A stretch of DNA of 6,218 nucleotides from Candidatus Hydrothermota bacterium (lineage in GTDB: Bacteria; Hydrothermota; Hydrothermia; B15-G9). Each line of letters begins with the position of its first letter. Within the stretch, counting starts at the first letter, position 1. The DNA lies in assembly GCA_003645975.1 (NCBI GenBank), contig QNDP01000095.1, forward strand, positions 1-6,218, read 5' to 3'. Below the pieces are notes generated by a model. It saw only the letters and a list, made by a program, of their open reading frames with translations. It had not been told where the DNA came from and made no database searches. Position numbers and translations under genes: made by a program. Below are positions 1 through 5,932 of the stretch, piece after piece.

Positions 1-1
1 A

Positions 2-232
2 GCCCCAAAGACAGCTCCGACATACATCGCAGAACCCCAAAAGGAAAAAGCTAAGGAGAGCAAGAAGATGCAGAAATACAGATGCACAATCTGTGGGTAT
101 ATCTATGACCCCGAAGTGGGCGACCCGGATGCGGGCATAGAGCCGGGCACTCCGTTCGAGGAGCTGCCAGAGGACTGGGTCTGCCCGATCTGCGGCGCAC
201 CAAAGAGTGATTTTGAAAAGGTGGAGGATTGA
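2..232 (+). CDS. Rubredoxin domain (complete), probably the C-terminal end of a flavin reductase-rubredoxin fusion (Hrb-like); 5' end cut by window
   Basis: A one-iron electron carrier of the cytoplasm that would feed the flavodiiron protein encoded directly downstream. From the ATG at 68 it reads as a perfect 54-residue rubredoxin: [19 protein letters not shown], then [14 protein letters not shown]. The four iron-binding cysteines are C6, C9, C39 and C42 in two CxxCG/CPxCG knuckles, with the usual aromatic residues Y11, Y13, F30 and W37. The same frame stays open to the left edge and encodes 22 further residues: an APKTAPTYI stretch, then a Lys/Glu-rich linker. From memory, the APTYI stretch resembles the C-terminus of flavin-reductase domains in high-molecular-weight rubredoxin (Hrb), whose gene precedes fprA in Moorella. 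I infer a fusion whose reductase half lies outside the window. The alternative is a stand-alone rubredoxin starting at 68, which has a good ribosome site at 53-60. The rubredoxin identity is near certain; the fusion is about 70% likely. Confidence 0.93.
   Translation, partial: APKTAPTYIAEPQKEKAKESKKMQKYRCTICGYIYDPEVGDPDAGIEPGTPFEELPEDWVCPICGAPKSDFEKVED
53..60 (+). promoter_or_regulatory. Shine-Dalgarno-like AAGGAGAG, 7 nt before an internal ATG (68)
   Basis: AAGGAGAG lies at near-ideal spacing from the ATG at 68, where a stand-alone rubredoxin would begin. The same bases encode Lys-Glu in the linker if the gene is an Hrb-type fusion. The site could therefore be coincidental, or it could give a second, short rubredoxin product from the same mRNA. 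Confidence 0.55.
223..227 (+). promoter_or_regulatory. Ribosome binding site of the flavodiiron protein gene
   Basis: GGAGG sits within the last codons of the rubredoxin gene, 10 nt before the ATG at 238. A TTG at 229 is also in frame but lies only 1 nt after the GGAGG. The ATG is therefore the better start. Confidence 0.65.
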
Positions 233-237
233 CCGCT

Positions 238-1422
238 ATGGCAGTCATTCAGATCAAGCCTGACATCTATTTTGTCGGTGCAATACATTGGGACAGAAAA
301 CTTTTTGATGAACTCATCCCGCTTCCCGATGGCACAAGTTACAACGCCTATCTGATTCGTGGCAGTGAGAAAATCGCACTTATCGACACCGTCGATCCAG
401 CAACCGAGAGCCAACTTCTCAGGAATTTGAACCATCTCGGCGTCGAACGCATCGACTACATAGTTTCAAACCATGCCGAACAAGACCATTCGGGCTCGAT
501 TCCAAAGATCCTCGAACTCTATCCGATGGCCAAAGTCGTAACAAACCAGAAGTGCAAGGCATTTCTTCAGGACTTGTTGCTGATCCCCGACGATAAATTC
601 GTTGTGATAGGCGATGGAGAACGCATCTCTCTCGGCAACAAGACTCTCGAGTTCATCATGACGCCCTGGGTGCATTGGCCTGAGACAATGTCAACCTATC
701 TCGTTGAGGACAAGATCCTGTTTTCCTGCGACTTCTTCGGATCACACCTTGCCACAAGTGAGATGCTGATCGACGAAGACCCAAAGGTCATCGAGGATGC
801 CAAGCGCTACTACGCCGAGATCATGATGCCGTTCCGCAACATCATCCGCAAAAACATCGATAAGGTTACGAAATATGAGATCGAGATGATCGCACCGAGT
901 CATGGACCTGTGTATCGCAGACCGGAGATCATCATCGAGGCCTACAAGGATTGGGTGTCCGACAAGGTGAAAAACGAGGTCGTCCTGCCGTATGTGTCGA
1001 TGCACGGCAGCACGAAACGGATGGTGGACTACTTCATCGATGCGCTGATCGAGCGTGGAATAACCGTCAAGCCCTGCAATCTTCCGAGTGCCGACATAGG
1101 CAAGATGGCTATGGCGCTCGTCGATGCGGCCACACTCGTGATCGCAACGCCGATGGTGCTCGCAGGTGCCCATCCCGCAGCGGTTTACGCCGTGTTCCTC
1201 ACAAATGCACTCAGACCCAAGCTCAAGTTCGCATCGATGATAGGTTCCTACGGATGGGGCGGCCGGATGCTCGACCAGATAAAAGGCCTGATGTCGAACT
1301 TGAAGGTCGAATTCCTTGACCCTGTGCTGATAAAGGGCTATCCGAAAGAAGCCGATTTCCGCTCGCTCGATAAGCTCGCCGACATGATCCTCCAGAAACA
1401 CAAAGAGTTGGGCATAGCCTGA
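238..1422 (+). CDS. fprA: Class A flavodiiron protein (FprA / rubredoxin:oxygen oxidoreductase family)
   Basis: A cytoplasmic O2 and/or NO reductase: it reduces O2 to water or NO to N2O using electrons delivered by rubredoxin. From the ATG at 238 the protein is 394 residues, normal for a minimal two-domain flavodiiron protein. Residues ~1-245 are the metallo-beta-lactamase-like domain. The diiron ligands are all present: H79, E81 and D83 (in NHAEQDH), H146 (PWVHWPE), D165 (SCDFF) and H222 (PSHGPVY). The first five match the numbering known for Desulfovibrio gigas ROO. Residues ~248-394 are a flavodoxin-like domain with the FMN phosphate loop SMHGSTKRM (254-262) and a later SYGWGG (337-342). 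There is no C-terminal rubredoxin or reductase extension, so it needs a separate donor. The rubredoxin gene ends 5 nt upstream, which supplies one. Start choice rests on GGAGG at 223-227. Whether O2 or NO is preferred cannot be read from the sequence. Confidence 0.95.
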   Translation: MAVIQIKPDIYFVGAIHWDRKLFDELIPLPDGTSYNAYLIRGSEKIALIDTVDPATESQLLRNLNHLGVERIDYIVSNHAEQDHSGSIPKILELYPMAKVVTNQKCKAFLQDLLLIPDDKFVVIGDGERISLGNKTLEFIMTPWVHWPETMSTYLVEDKILFSCDFFGSHLATSEMLIDEDPKVIEDAKRYYAEIMMPFRNIIRKNIDKVTKYEIEMIAPSHGPVYRRPEIIIEAYKDWVSDKVKNEVVLPYVSMHGSTKRMVDYFIDALIERGITVKPCNLPSADIGKMAMALVDAATLVIATPMVLAGAHPAAVYAVFLTNALRPKLKFASMIGSYGWGGRMLDQIKGLMSNLKVEFLDPVLIKGYPKEADFRSLDKLADMILQKHKELGIA

Positions 1423-1436
1423 CATGAAAAGGTTGG

Positions 1437-1733
1437 ATGGGGGTGGAAACTGTGGAAACCAAAAAACTAAGAAAGGTTGTCCGAGAGTTTAACAAATATC
1501 GGAATCCTGAGTGCAAGGCTCGGACTGTCAGGAACAAAGACGATGAACTTGTCGTCGAGTTCTCAGGCTCTGTGGCCTCCTATGCGTGCTGTTTCGACGA
1601 GAACTTCATAGACTTCAAGTTCTACATCGAGGACATTGCGGACGAGAATATGGAAATCAAGGAGATCAAAAGGGTTAAATCCGATAAGTTCGTTGTGAAA
1701 TACGCAAAATCCGTTGACAAGCCCGATTCGTAG
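1437..1733 (+). CDS. Conserved-looking small protein of unknown function in the rubredoxin-fprA operon
   Basis: I do not recognise this protein with confidence. It is 98 residues from the ATG at 1437, which follows fprA by 14 nt and has only a weak AAAAGG (1427-1432) before it. GTG codons at 1443 and 1452 are alternative starts. The product is charged and lacks a signal peptide or membrane segment, so it should be cytosolic. It has a basic N-terminal helix-like part (~8-23), then a central VVEFSGS (39-45) and an SYACCF stretch with a vicinal Cys pair (C51, C52), plus C26. An acidic/aromatic run follows (DENFIDFKFYIEDI, 54-67), then a beta-rich tail ending VVKYAKS. The EFSGS...C...D..D pattern vaguely recalls small conserved archaeal and bacterial hypotheticals; this is from memory only. 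Position suggests a role tied to the redox pair. No terminator is visible before pgsB, 19 nt later. Confidence 0.8.
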   Translation: MGVETVETKKLRKVVREFNKYRNPECKARTVRNKDDELVVEFSGSVASYACCFDENFIDFKFYIEDIADENMEIKEIKRVKSDKFVVKYAKSVDKPDS

Positions 1734-1752
1734 GTTTTAAATAACACACGCC

Positions 1753-2943
1753 GTGCTTGGACTCATCGCATTTACCGCAGGAATCATAACTTATTGGGTT
1801 ACTGAATATTTGTCGCATATCCGCAGGTTGAAAGGCATCCCTGTAAGGATCCATGTCAACGGGACTCGTGGAAAGTCTTCGACCACAAGGCTCATTGCGG
1901 CAACACTGCGCGCAGGCGGCCTGCGGACATGTGCGAAGGTGACTGGGACGCTGCCGATGTTCGTGTATCCTGACGGCTCCGAGAAGATTATCCCTCGACC
2001 GGGCACCACAGATCCGAGACAGCACGGGATGCCCAACATAATCGAATATGTCAGGGTCGTGAAAGCCGCTCATGAGCTTGGCGCAGAGGCTTTTGTGTCC
2101 GAATGCATGGCACTCCAACCCGAACTTCAATGGGTAACGGAGCACCGCATGATGAAATCGACAATCGGTGTGATCACCAATGTCCGACGCGACCATCTCG
2201 ATGTCATGGGGCCTACCCTCCTCGATGTCGCACTCGCTCTCAGCAACACCATCCCCAAAAACGGAGTCCTTATAACTGCGGACGAGCATTTCTTCCCGTT
2301 GTTCAAAAGGATAGCGGACAGGAGGGGGACAACCGCCTATCTTGTGAGCGATGAAGATGTCGATGACCGTGAGATGCAAGGGTTTTCTTACATCGAGCAC
2401 AAGCCAAATGTGGCGATTGCACTCAAGATCGCAGAGCTGCTTGGAATCGACAGAACGGCAGCGCTAAATTCGATGTATCAGGCGGTTCCAGACGCAGGCG
2501 TTCTCAGGATTCACAGAATCCATGACTTCGGCAAAACGCTCTTTTTTGTCAGCGCCTATGCAGCGAACGATCCGGATTCGTTCAAAATTATTTGGCAGAC
2601 AATAAGATCTCGGTTCAATCGATGGATTGTCCACATGAACTGTCGTGATGACCGAGTGGAGCGGTCGGTTCAGCTTGGTGAGCTTCTGGCTGCTGAGATG
2701 CGTGATGTCGATAAAGTCATTGTTACGGGCAAACTTACAAAGGCGTTCATCGACGCCGCCGTCAAAAATGGATTTGAGGCCGACAGGATAGTCGATATGG
2801 AAAACTGCACGGTCGAGGAGGCTTATCGCTCGTTTTTTGAACATGCGGCCGACGGAAGCGGTATCTTCGGCATGGGCAACATGGTCGATTTCGGTGAAAA
2901 ATTAACAGAATACATCAGGGAGAGGATAAGTCATGCTGTTTGA
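1753..2943 (+). CDS. pgsB: Poly-gamma-glutamate synthase ligase subunit PgsB/CapB
   Basis: An ATP-dependent amide ligase of the Mur-ligase type that joins glutamates through their gamma-carboxyls on the inner face of the membrane, working with PgsC. It is 396 residues, against 393 in Bacillus subtilis PgsB. An N-terminal hydrophobic anchor (~1-20) is followed by the ATP-binding loop NGTRGKSSTTR (36-46; NGIRGKSTVTR in B. subtilis). Further family blocks are SECMAL (116-121), TNVRRDHLDVMGPTL (142-156), SAYAANDPDS (267-276), MNCRDDRVERS (295-305) and FGMGN (372-376). The start is GTG at 1753, since a TAA lies in frame at 1738 and no ATG precedes the family N-terminus. No convincing ribosome site precedes it, which may mean coupling to the upstream 98-residue gene. 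It overlaps pgsC by 11 nt. The polymer may be a capsule or a released product; the sequence cannot say which. Confidence 0.95.
   Translation: MLGLIAFTAGIITYWVTEYLSHIRRLKGIPVRIHVNGTRGKSSTTRLIAATLRAGGLRTCAKVTGTLPMFVYPDGSEKIIPRPGTTDPRQHGMPNIIEYVRVVKAAHELGAEAFVSECMALQPELQWVTEHRMMKSTIGVITNVRRDHLDVMGPTLLDVALALSNTIPKNGVLITADEHFFPLFKRIADRRGTTAYLVSDEDVDDREMQGFSYIEHKPNVAIALKIAELLGIDRTAALNSMYQAVPDAGVLRIHRIHDFGKTLFFVSAYAANDPDSFKIIWQTIRSRFNRWIVHMNCRDDRVERSVQLGELLAAEMRDVDKVIVTGKLTKAFIDAAVKNGFEADRIVDMENCTVEEAYRSFFEHAADGSGIFGMGNMVDFGEKLTEYIRERISHAV
2917..2925 (+). promoter_or_regulatory. Ribosome binding site of pgsC, inside pgsB
   Basis: AGGGAGAGG lies 7 nt before the pgsC ATG (2933), within the last pgsB codons. 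It supports a translationally coupled pgsB-pgsC pair. Confidence 0.7.
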
Positions 2944-3382
2944 ATCTGTTGGAATTGGGATAGTTATCAGTTTGTTGATGACTGAATGGGTCGGCATTGC
3001 AGCAGGCGGCATCGTGGTTCCGGGCTATTTCGCTTACATGTTACACGAGCCTTTCCGTGTGGTCGCTACCCTTGCAGTCTCAATAATTGTTCTCCTACTT
3101 GTCAAGCTAATAACCTCGTTCACAATAATTTACGGAAGGAGACTGCTTGTCCTTTCGATCCTTTTGGGCTACATCTTCGGAACCCTGACACGAATCTTTC
3201 CGCCGATTCAGGTTTCAGGTTACCTACTGGACCTTCATGTTGTCGGCTATGTGATTCCCGGTCTTGTAGCCTATTGGATGCAGCGTCAGGGAGCCGTCCG
3301 CACGATTTCAGCGCTTCTCCTTGCTGCCGTTTTAACTCGTTGTATCGTGATAATTTTCCACTTAGGAAATGCCCAATTTTGA
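2933..3382 (+). CDS. pgsC: Poly-gamma-glutamate synthase membrane subunit PgsC/CapC
   Basis: An integral inner-membrane partner of PgsB, needed for poly-gamma-glutamate polymerisation. It is 149 residues, the same length as B. subtilis PgsC. Hydrophobic segments lie at about 4-20, 22-37, 42-63, 70-88, 102-116 and 124-143. Family blocks are GGIVVPGYFAY (25-35), the YGRR motif (67-70; ILYGRR in B. subtilis) and IPGLVAYWMQRQG (108-120; VPGLIANTIQRQG in B. subtilis). The ATG at 2933 lies inside the end of pgsB and has its own ribosome site, so the two are surely cotranscribed. The next genes are not pgsA/capA or pgsE/capE, which usually follow in Bacillus. Instead an intrinsic terminator stands about 100 nt after the stop. 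Confidence 0.94.
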   Translation: MLFESVGIGIVISLLMTEWVGIAAGGIVVPGYFAYMLHEPFRVVATLAVSIIVLLLVKLITSFTIIYGRRLLVLSILLGYIFGTLTRIFPPIQVSGYLLDLHVVGYVIPGLVAYWMQRQGAVRTISALLLAAVLTRCIVIIFHLGNAQF

Positions 3383-3485
3383 TCCATACTTTTGCTGTCG
3401 CTGATGTCATAAAGAGCCCCATCTCAAGCTGATTTGCTTCATAATGAACACATCGAGGATCTGGTGTTGAGAAGGATGTGTTAGG

Positions 3486-3517
3486 TCGGTTGTTTAACGG
3501 GTAAGCAGCCGATTTTT
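3486..3517 (+). terminator. Intrinsic (rho-independent) terminator after pgsBC
   Basis: The left arm TCGGTTGTTTA (3486-3496) pairs with TAAGCAGCCGA (3502-3512) across a 5-nt loop, ACGGG. This gives an 11-bp stem with two G-U pairs. Five T residues (3513-3517) follow at once. It ends the pgsBC unit and separates it from the YghO-like gene. It was found by eye; folding energy was not computed. Confidence 0.75.
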
Positions 3518-3583
3518 GGTGCATTGAATTATCTGAATCTTCAAGATTTTGCGCTGTTGAAGGAGAGGGAAGACACCAAAATG

Positions 3584-3590
3584 AAGGAGG
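3584..3590 (+). promoter_or_regulatory. Ribosome binding site of the YghO-like gene
   Basis: AAGGAGG lies 9 nt before the ATG at 3600 and only 3 nt before an in-frame TTG at 3594. It therefore supports the ATG as the start. Confidence 0.75.
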
Positions 3591-3599
3591 TAATTGCCT

Positions 3600-4748
3600 A
3601 TGGTTAAAGTGAGACCAATCTCACATAAGAACAAAAAGGACTTGGACAAGTTCATCAAACTGCCTTGGAAAATCTACAGGGATTATCCCGCGTGGGTGCC
3701 GCCCTTGATCTCACAGGAAAGGGATAGGTTCAATCCGGAGAAAAACCCATTTTACGAACATGCTGAGATTCAGTTATTTTTAGCTGAGCGGGACGGCGAA
3801 GTTGTCGGGCGGATCACCGCACACATCGACTTCAACTACAACGAGTTTCATGATGAGAAAACAGGATTCTTTGGGTTCTTTGAATCGATTAACGACCAAG
3901 AGGTTGCAAATGCACTCTTTGATACCGTTATGGATTGGCATTCACAGCACGGGATGGAACAGGTGCTCGGCCCAGCGAGTTTTAGCACAAATGACATCGT
4001 GGGACTCCTCATCGATGCGTTCGACCTGCCGCCGGTCGTCATGATGCCTTACAACCCGCCCTATTATGTCAATCTCATTGAAAATTATGGGTTTACAAAA
4101 ATCAAAGACCTTCTGGCCTACAAGATTGATGTCAACGACGAGTTCAAACGATTCGCTGAACATTTCCAGAGGAGACTTAAGCCAATGGCAGATCGAGCAT
4201 TGGCTAATGGATACACCATCAGGAACATCAATCTGAAAAACTGGCGCGAGGAGACGGAGAAGATCCTGATCATTTACAACGATGCATGGGAACGGAACTG
4301 GGGCTTTGTCCCCTGGACTCGGAACGAGTTTATGCACATTGCCAAAGACCTGAAGGATGTCGCAATTCCTGAGCTTGCCAAGATCGTCGAAAAGGACGGT
4401 GAGCCGGTCGCATTCGGACTTGTAGTCCCGGATGTCAACATAGTTTTGAAAAAGCTAAACGGACGGATAATCGGTCCCGGACTTTTTGCGGCCATCCCTT
4501 ACCTTATCGGTTTGAAGAAGATAAAGCGTGTTCGACTCATAACTCTTGGGATACGAAAGGGATACCGTAAATCAGGTGTCGATTCCTTGCTCTACTACAA
4601 CATGCTCAAAGATGGAATTGGGCTCGGCTACATCGAGGAATGTGAGGTCTCATGGCTTCTGGAGGACAACTATCTGATAATTCGAGCTGCCCAATTCTTA
4701 AAAGGTTATCATTACAAGACTTATAGGCTTTTTGTCAAACCAATTTGA
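3600..4748 (+). CDS. YghO-like GNAT-fold protein (putative N-acyltransferase)
   Basis: A soluble protein of 382 residues, apparently of the YghO-like group of large GNAT-related proteins, whose substrate is unknown. Recognisable blocks are LPWKIYRDYPAWVPPL (21-36), NPFYEHAE (49-56), a GNAT-like strand-turn RDGEVVGRI (64-72), GPASFSTND (124-132), PPVVMMPYNPPYY (144-156) and a C-terminal half ending in a second GNAT-like region. In that region, ITLGIRKGYRKSGVDSLLY (314-332) resembles the acyl-CoA pyrophosphate loop. SWLLEDN (351-357) follows it. There is no signal peptide or membrane segment. The family assignment rests on memory of such sequences, and acyl transfer itself is inferred. The ATG at 3600 is chosen for its AAGGAGG. 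It heads a tight gene run: the next start lies 10 nt after its stop. Confidence 0.82.
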   Translation: MVKVRPISHKNKKDLDKFIKLPWKIYRDYPAWVPPLISQERDRFNPEKNPFYEHAEIQLFLAERDGEVVGRITAHIDFNYNEFHDEKTGFFGFFESINDQEVANALFDTVMDWHSQHGMEQVLGPASFSTNDIVGLLIDAFDLPPVVMMPYNPPYYVNLIENYGFTKIKDLLAYKIDVNDEFKRFAEHFQRRLKPMADRALANGYTIRNINLKNWREETEKILIIYNDAWERNWGFVPWTRNEFMHIAKDLKDVAIPELAKIVEKDGEPVAFGLVVPDVNIVLKKLNGRIIGPGLFAAIPYLIGLKKIKRVRLITLGIRKGYRKSGVDSLLYYNMLKDGIGLGYIEECEVSWLLEDNYLIIRAAQFLKGYHYKTYRLFVKPI

Positions 4749-4758
4749 GATGAGAGCC

Positions 4759-5271
4759 ATGAAGTGGAAGAACATTTTGTTGTTGACCGTCATGATTTTG
4801 GTGGGCATCAACGGCTGCAAGAAGATTGAGGATAAGCAACAGATCTCAAAAAGTGTTGCATCTGTCCAGAAGAGACAGGTCAAGACACTGAAAAATCTTG
4901 ACTTGAGGGATAACGAAACTGTCCTTTTGATTGGAGACGACACCCTGATAGTGGAACTTGCTGTTACGCCGATGCAGAGGGCTATGGGGTTGATGTTTCG
5001 CGATTCGCTTGCCGAAAATCACGGCATGTTGTTCGTTTTTGAGGAGCCTGCAAGACATGCGTTCTGGATGAGGAACACGACCATCCCGTTGTCCATTGCG
5101 TTCATTGATGAGAACGGCGTTATCCTTGAAATTCAAGATATGCAGCCACTTACAGAAGACCTCCATGCGCCTCAGCAGCCGGTTACCTATGCACTTGAGG
5201 TCAATCAAGGGTGGTTTGAGCGGCACGGCGTTCAGATAGGCGACACCGTTAAATTCTTGATGTTTCCATAA
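4759..5271 (+). CDS. DUF192 lipoprotein
   Basis: A 170-residue exported protein of the DUF192 family, whose function is not established. The N-terminus from the ATG at 4759 reads MKWKNILLLTVMILVGINGC: a basic start, a hydrophobic core and a possible lipobox INGC with C20 as the lipidated residue. Asn at -2 is slightly unusual for a lipobox. A charged linker (~21-55) leads to the DUF192 domain (~62-168). Its blocks are VELAVTPMQRAMGLMFRDSL (65-84), GMLFVFEEP (89-97), FWMRNTTIPLSIAFID (102-117), ALEVNQGWFERHG (145-157) and GDTVKF (161-166). All family landmarks, including the WMxNT motif, are present. ATG 4750 (and TTG 4732, overlapping the gene before) are in frame but give a less typical signal peptide. 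The ribosome site (GAGATGAGAG) is weak, so translation may be coupled to the upstream gene. Confidence 0.9.
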   Translation: MKWKNILLLTVMILVGINGCKKIEDKQQISKSVASVQKRQVKTLKNLDLRDNETVLLIGDDTLIVELAVTPMQRAMGLMFRDSLAENHGMLFVFEEPARHAFWMRNTTIPLSIAFIDENGVILEIQDMQPLTEDLHAPQQPVTYALEVNQGWFERHGVQIGDTVKFLMFP

Positions 5272-5304
5272 TTTTGATCGCTAAGTCCACATTCTGACAA
5301 AAGC

Positions 5305-5312
5305 AAGGAGGT
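5305..5312 (+). promoter_or_regulatory. Ribosome binding site of the DUF1571/LolA-like gene
   Basis: AAGGAGGT is a full match to the 16S rRNA anti-Shine-Dalgarno core and lies 8 nt before the ATG at 5321. It is the strongest ribosome site in the window and fixes this start. Confidence 0.82.
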
Positions 5313-5320
5313 TCACGGAC

Positions 5321-5932
5321 ATGTTAGGATTTGTGTTAACTCTGTCCCTGGTTTCCATAACCGCTGATTCGGCTATAGCCAATTTCAAGGCTAAGTGGCG
5401 CACTGTTCAGGACTACGTGTGCGAAGTCGAGAGCTACCAACGAAAGGGTAAAAAGGAACAATATCGAGTTTATGACTACAAGTTTATGCGGCCGTTGTGG
5501 ATAAAAATGGTTATAATCGATGGCGACGACAAAGGTGGCAAGGCGAGCTACAACTTCGAAGACGGTAAGGTTCACGCAAGGAAGCCCGGTCTCGCTGGAA
5601 AGATAAAGATCAAACTTTCGCCCGATAACAAGCTTGTCAAGTCGATAAGGGGTCAAAAGATAACTGAATCGCACTTCGGACATCTGCTCGTCATGCTGAA
5701 GGATGCGCGCCGTCCGATAAAATCGCTCGGCGACACCGTAATCGACGGCGTGGAAGTTGTCGGGCTGACCGGCTACACAAAGGAAGGCCTGAAGTTCAAC
5801 ATCTACCTGCGTAAGACCAACTTCCTGCCTTATCGCATCGAGGAATACGAGAATGGCGTGCTCGTGCACAGAGCTACCTACCGGAAGCTCAGGATCAATG
5901 TCGGTCTCAAAAAAGAAGACTTCAAGATATGA
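5321..5932 (+). CDS. Exported DUF1571 / LolA-like protein
   Basis: A 203-residue protein, probably periplasmic, of the DUF1571 or outer-membrane-lipoprotein-sorting (LolA/LolB-like) fold. The first ~16 residues, MLGFVLTLSLVSITAD, look like a short signal peptide, although no Lys or Arg precedes the hydrophobic core. The mature part starts with an amphipathic helix and TVQDYVCEVESYQRKG (28-43). It continues with FMRPLWIKMVIIDG (55-68), then a beta-rich, very basic segment KVHARKPGLAGKIKIKLSP (83-101), SIRGQKITESHFGHLLVML (108-126) and LPYRIEEYENGVLVHRATYRKL (169-190). This is the pattern of a half-barrel that binds lipid or a lipoprotein tail. The role in lipoprotein transport is inferred from fold only; I cannot name a partner. 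A single Cys (C34) lies in the mature part and is not a lipobox. It overlaps dtd by 4 nt (ATGA). Confidence 0.78.
   Translation: MLGFVLTLSLVSITADSAIANFKAKWRTVQDYVCEVESYQRKGKKEQYRVYDYKFMRPLWIKMVIIDGDDKGGKASYNFEDGKVHARKPGLAGKIKIKLSPDNKLVKSIRGQKITESHFGHLLVMLKDARRPIKSLGDTVIDGVEVVGLTGYTKEGLKFNIYLRKTNFLPYRIEEYENGVLVHRATYRKLRINVGLKKEDFKI

Larger units (their letters stand above)
3383..3599 (+). other. Intergenic region between pgsC and the YghO-like gene
   Basis: This is the longest non-coding stretch in the window, 217 nt. It contains the terminator at 3486-3517, a small perfect inverted repeat ATCTTcAAGAT (3537-3547), a purine-rich AGGAGAGGGA (3561-3570) and the ribosome site AAGGAGG (3584-3590). 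A promoter for the downstream genes should lie in about 3518-3570. I could not find a convincing -35/-10 pair: TTGAAT at 3524 is followed 17 nt later only by a poor TTTTGC. Confidence 0.6.

Noticed and set aside
742..1425. Long minus-strand open frame (227 residues) opposite fprA
   Set aside because: It lies wholly antisense to a clear flavodiiron gene, has low-complexity His/Arg/Asp-rich translation, and resembles no family. It is a shadow of the coding strand.
1443..1459. Direct repeat GTGGAAAC at 1443-1450 and 1452-1459
   Set aside because: Only two copies, lying inside coding sequence at the start of the 98-residue gene. It is too short to support a binding site or a repeat element.
1424..1492. 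Short frame from ATG 1424 (about 22 codons) overlapping the start of the 98-residue gene
   Set aside because: It has no clear ribosome site, its translation is Gly/Lys-rich without a pattern, and the overlapping 98-residue frame looks far more protein-like.
1675..2400. Long minus-strand open frame (241 residues) opposite pgsB
   Set aside because: It is antisense to a gene with firm family motifs, and its translation has no recognisable domain, signal or ribosome site.
2986..3432. Plus-strand open frame (148 residues) overlapping pgsC in another frame
   Set aside because: The Cys/Ser/Pro/Arg-rich translation is typical of an out-of-frame reading of a membrane protein gene. pgsC matches its family over its full length.
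3537..3547. Small perfect inverted repeat ATCTTcAAGAT upstream of the YghO-like gene
   Set aside because: Arms of 5 bp with a 1-nt centre in AT-rich DNA are expected by chance. There is no second copy or promoter next to it to support an operator.
3524..3552. Possible promoter TTGAAT - 17 nt - TTTTGC before the YghO-like gene
   Set aside because: The -35 match is fair and the spacing good, but TTTTGC is a poor -10 element. It was not strong enough to list as a feature.
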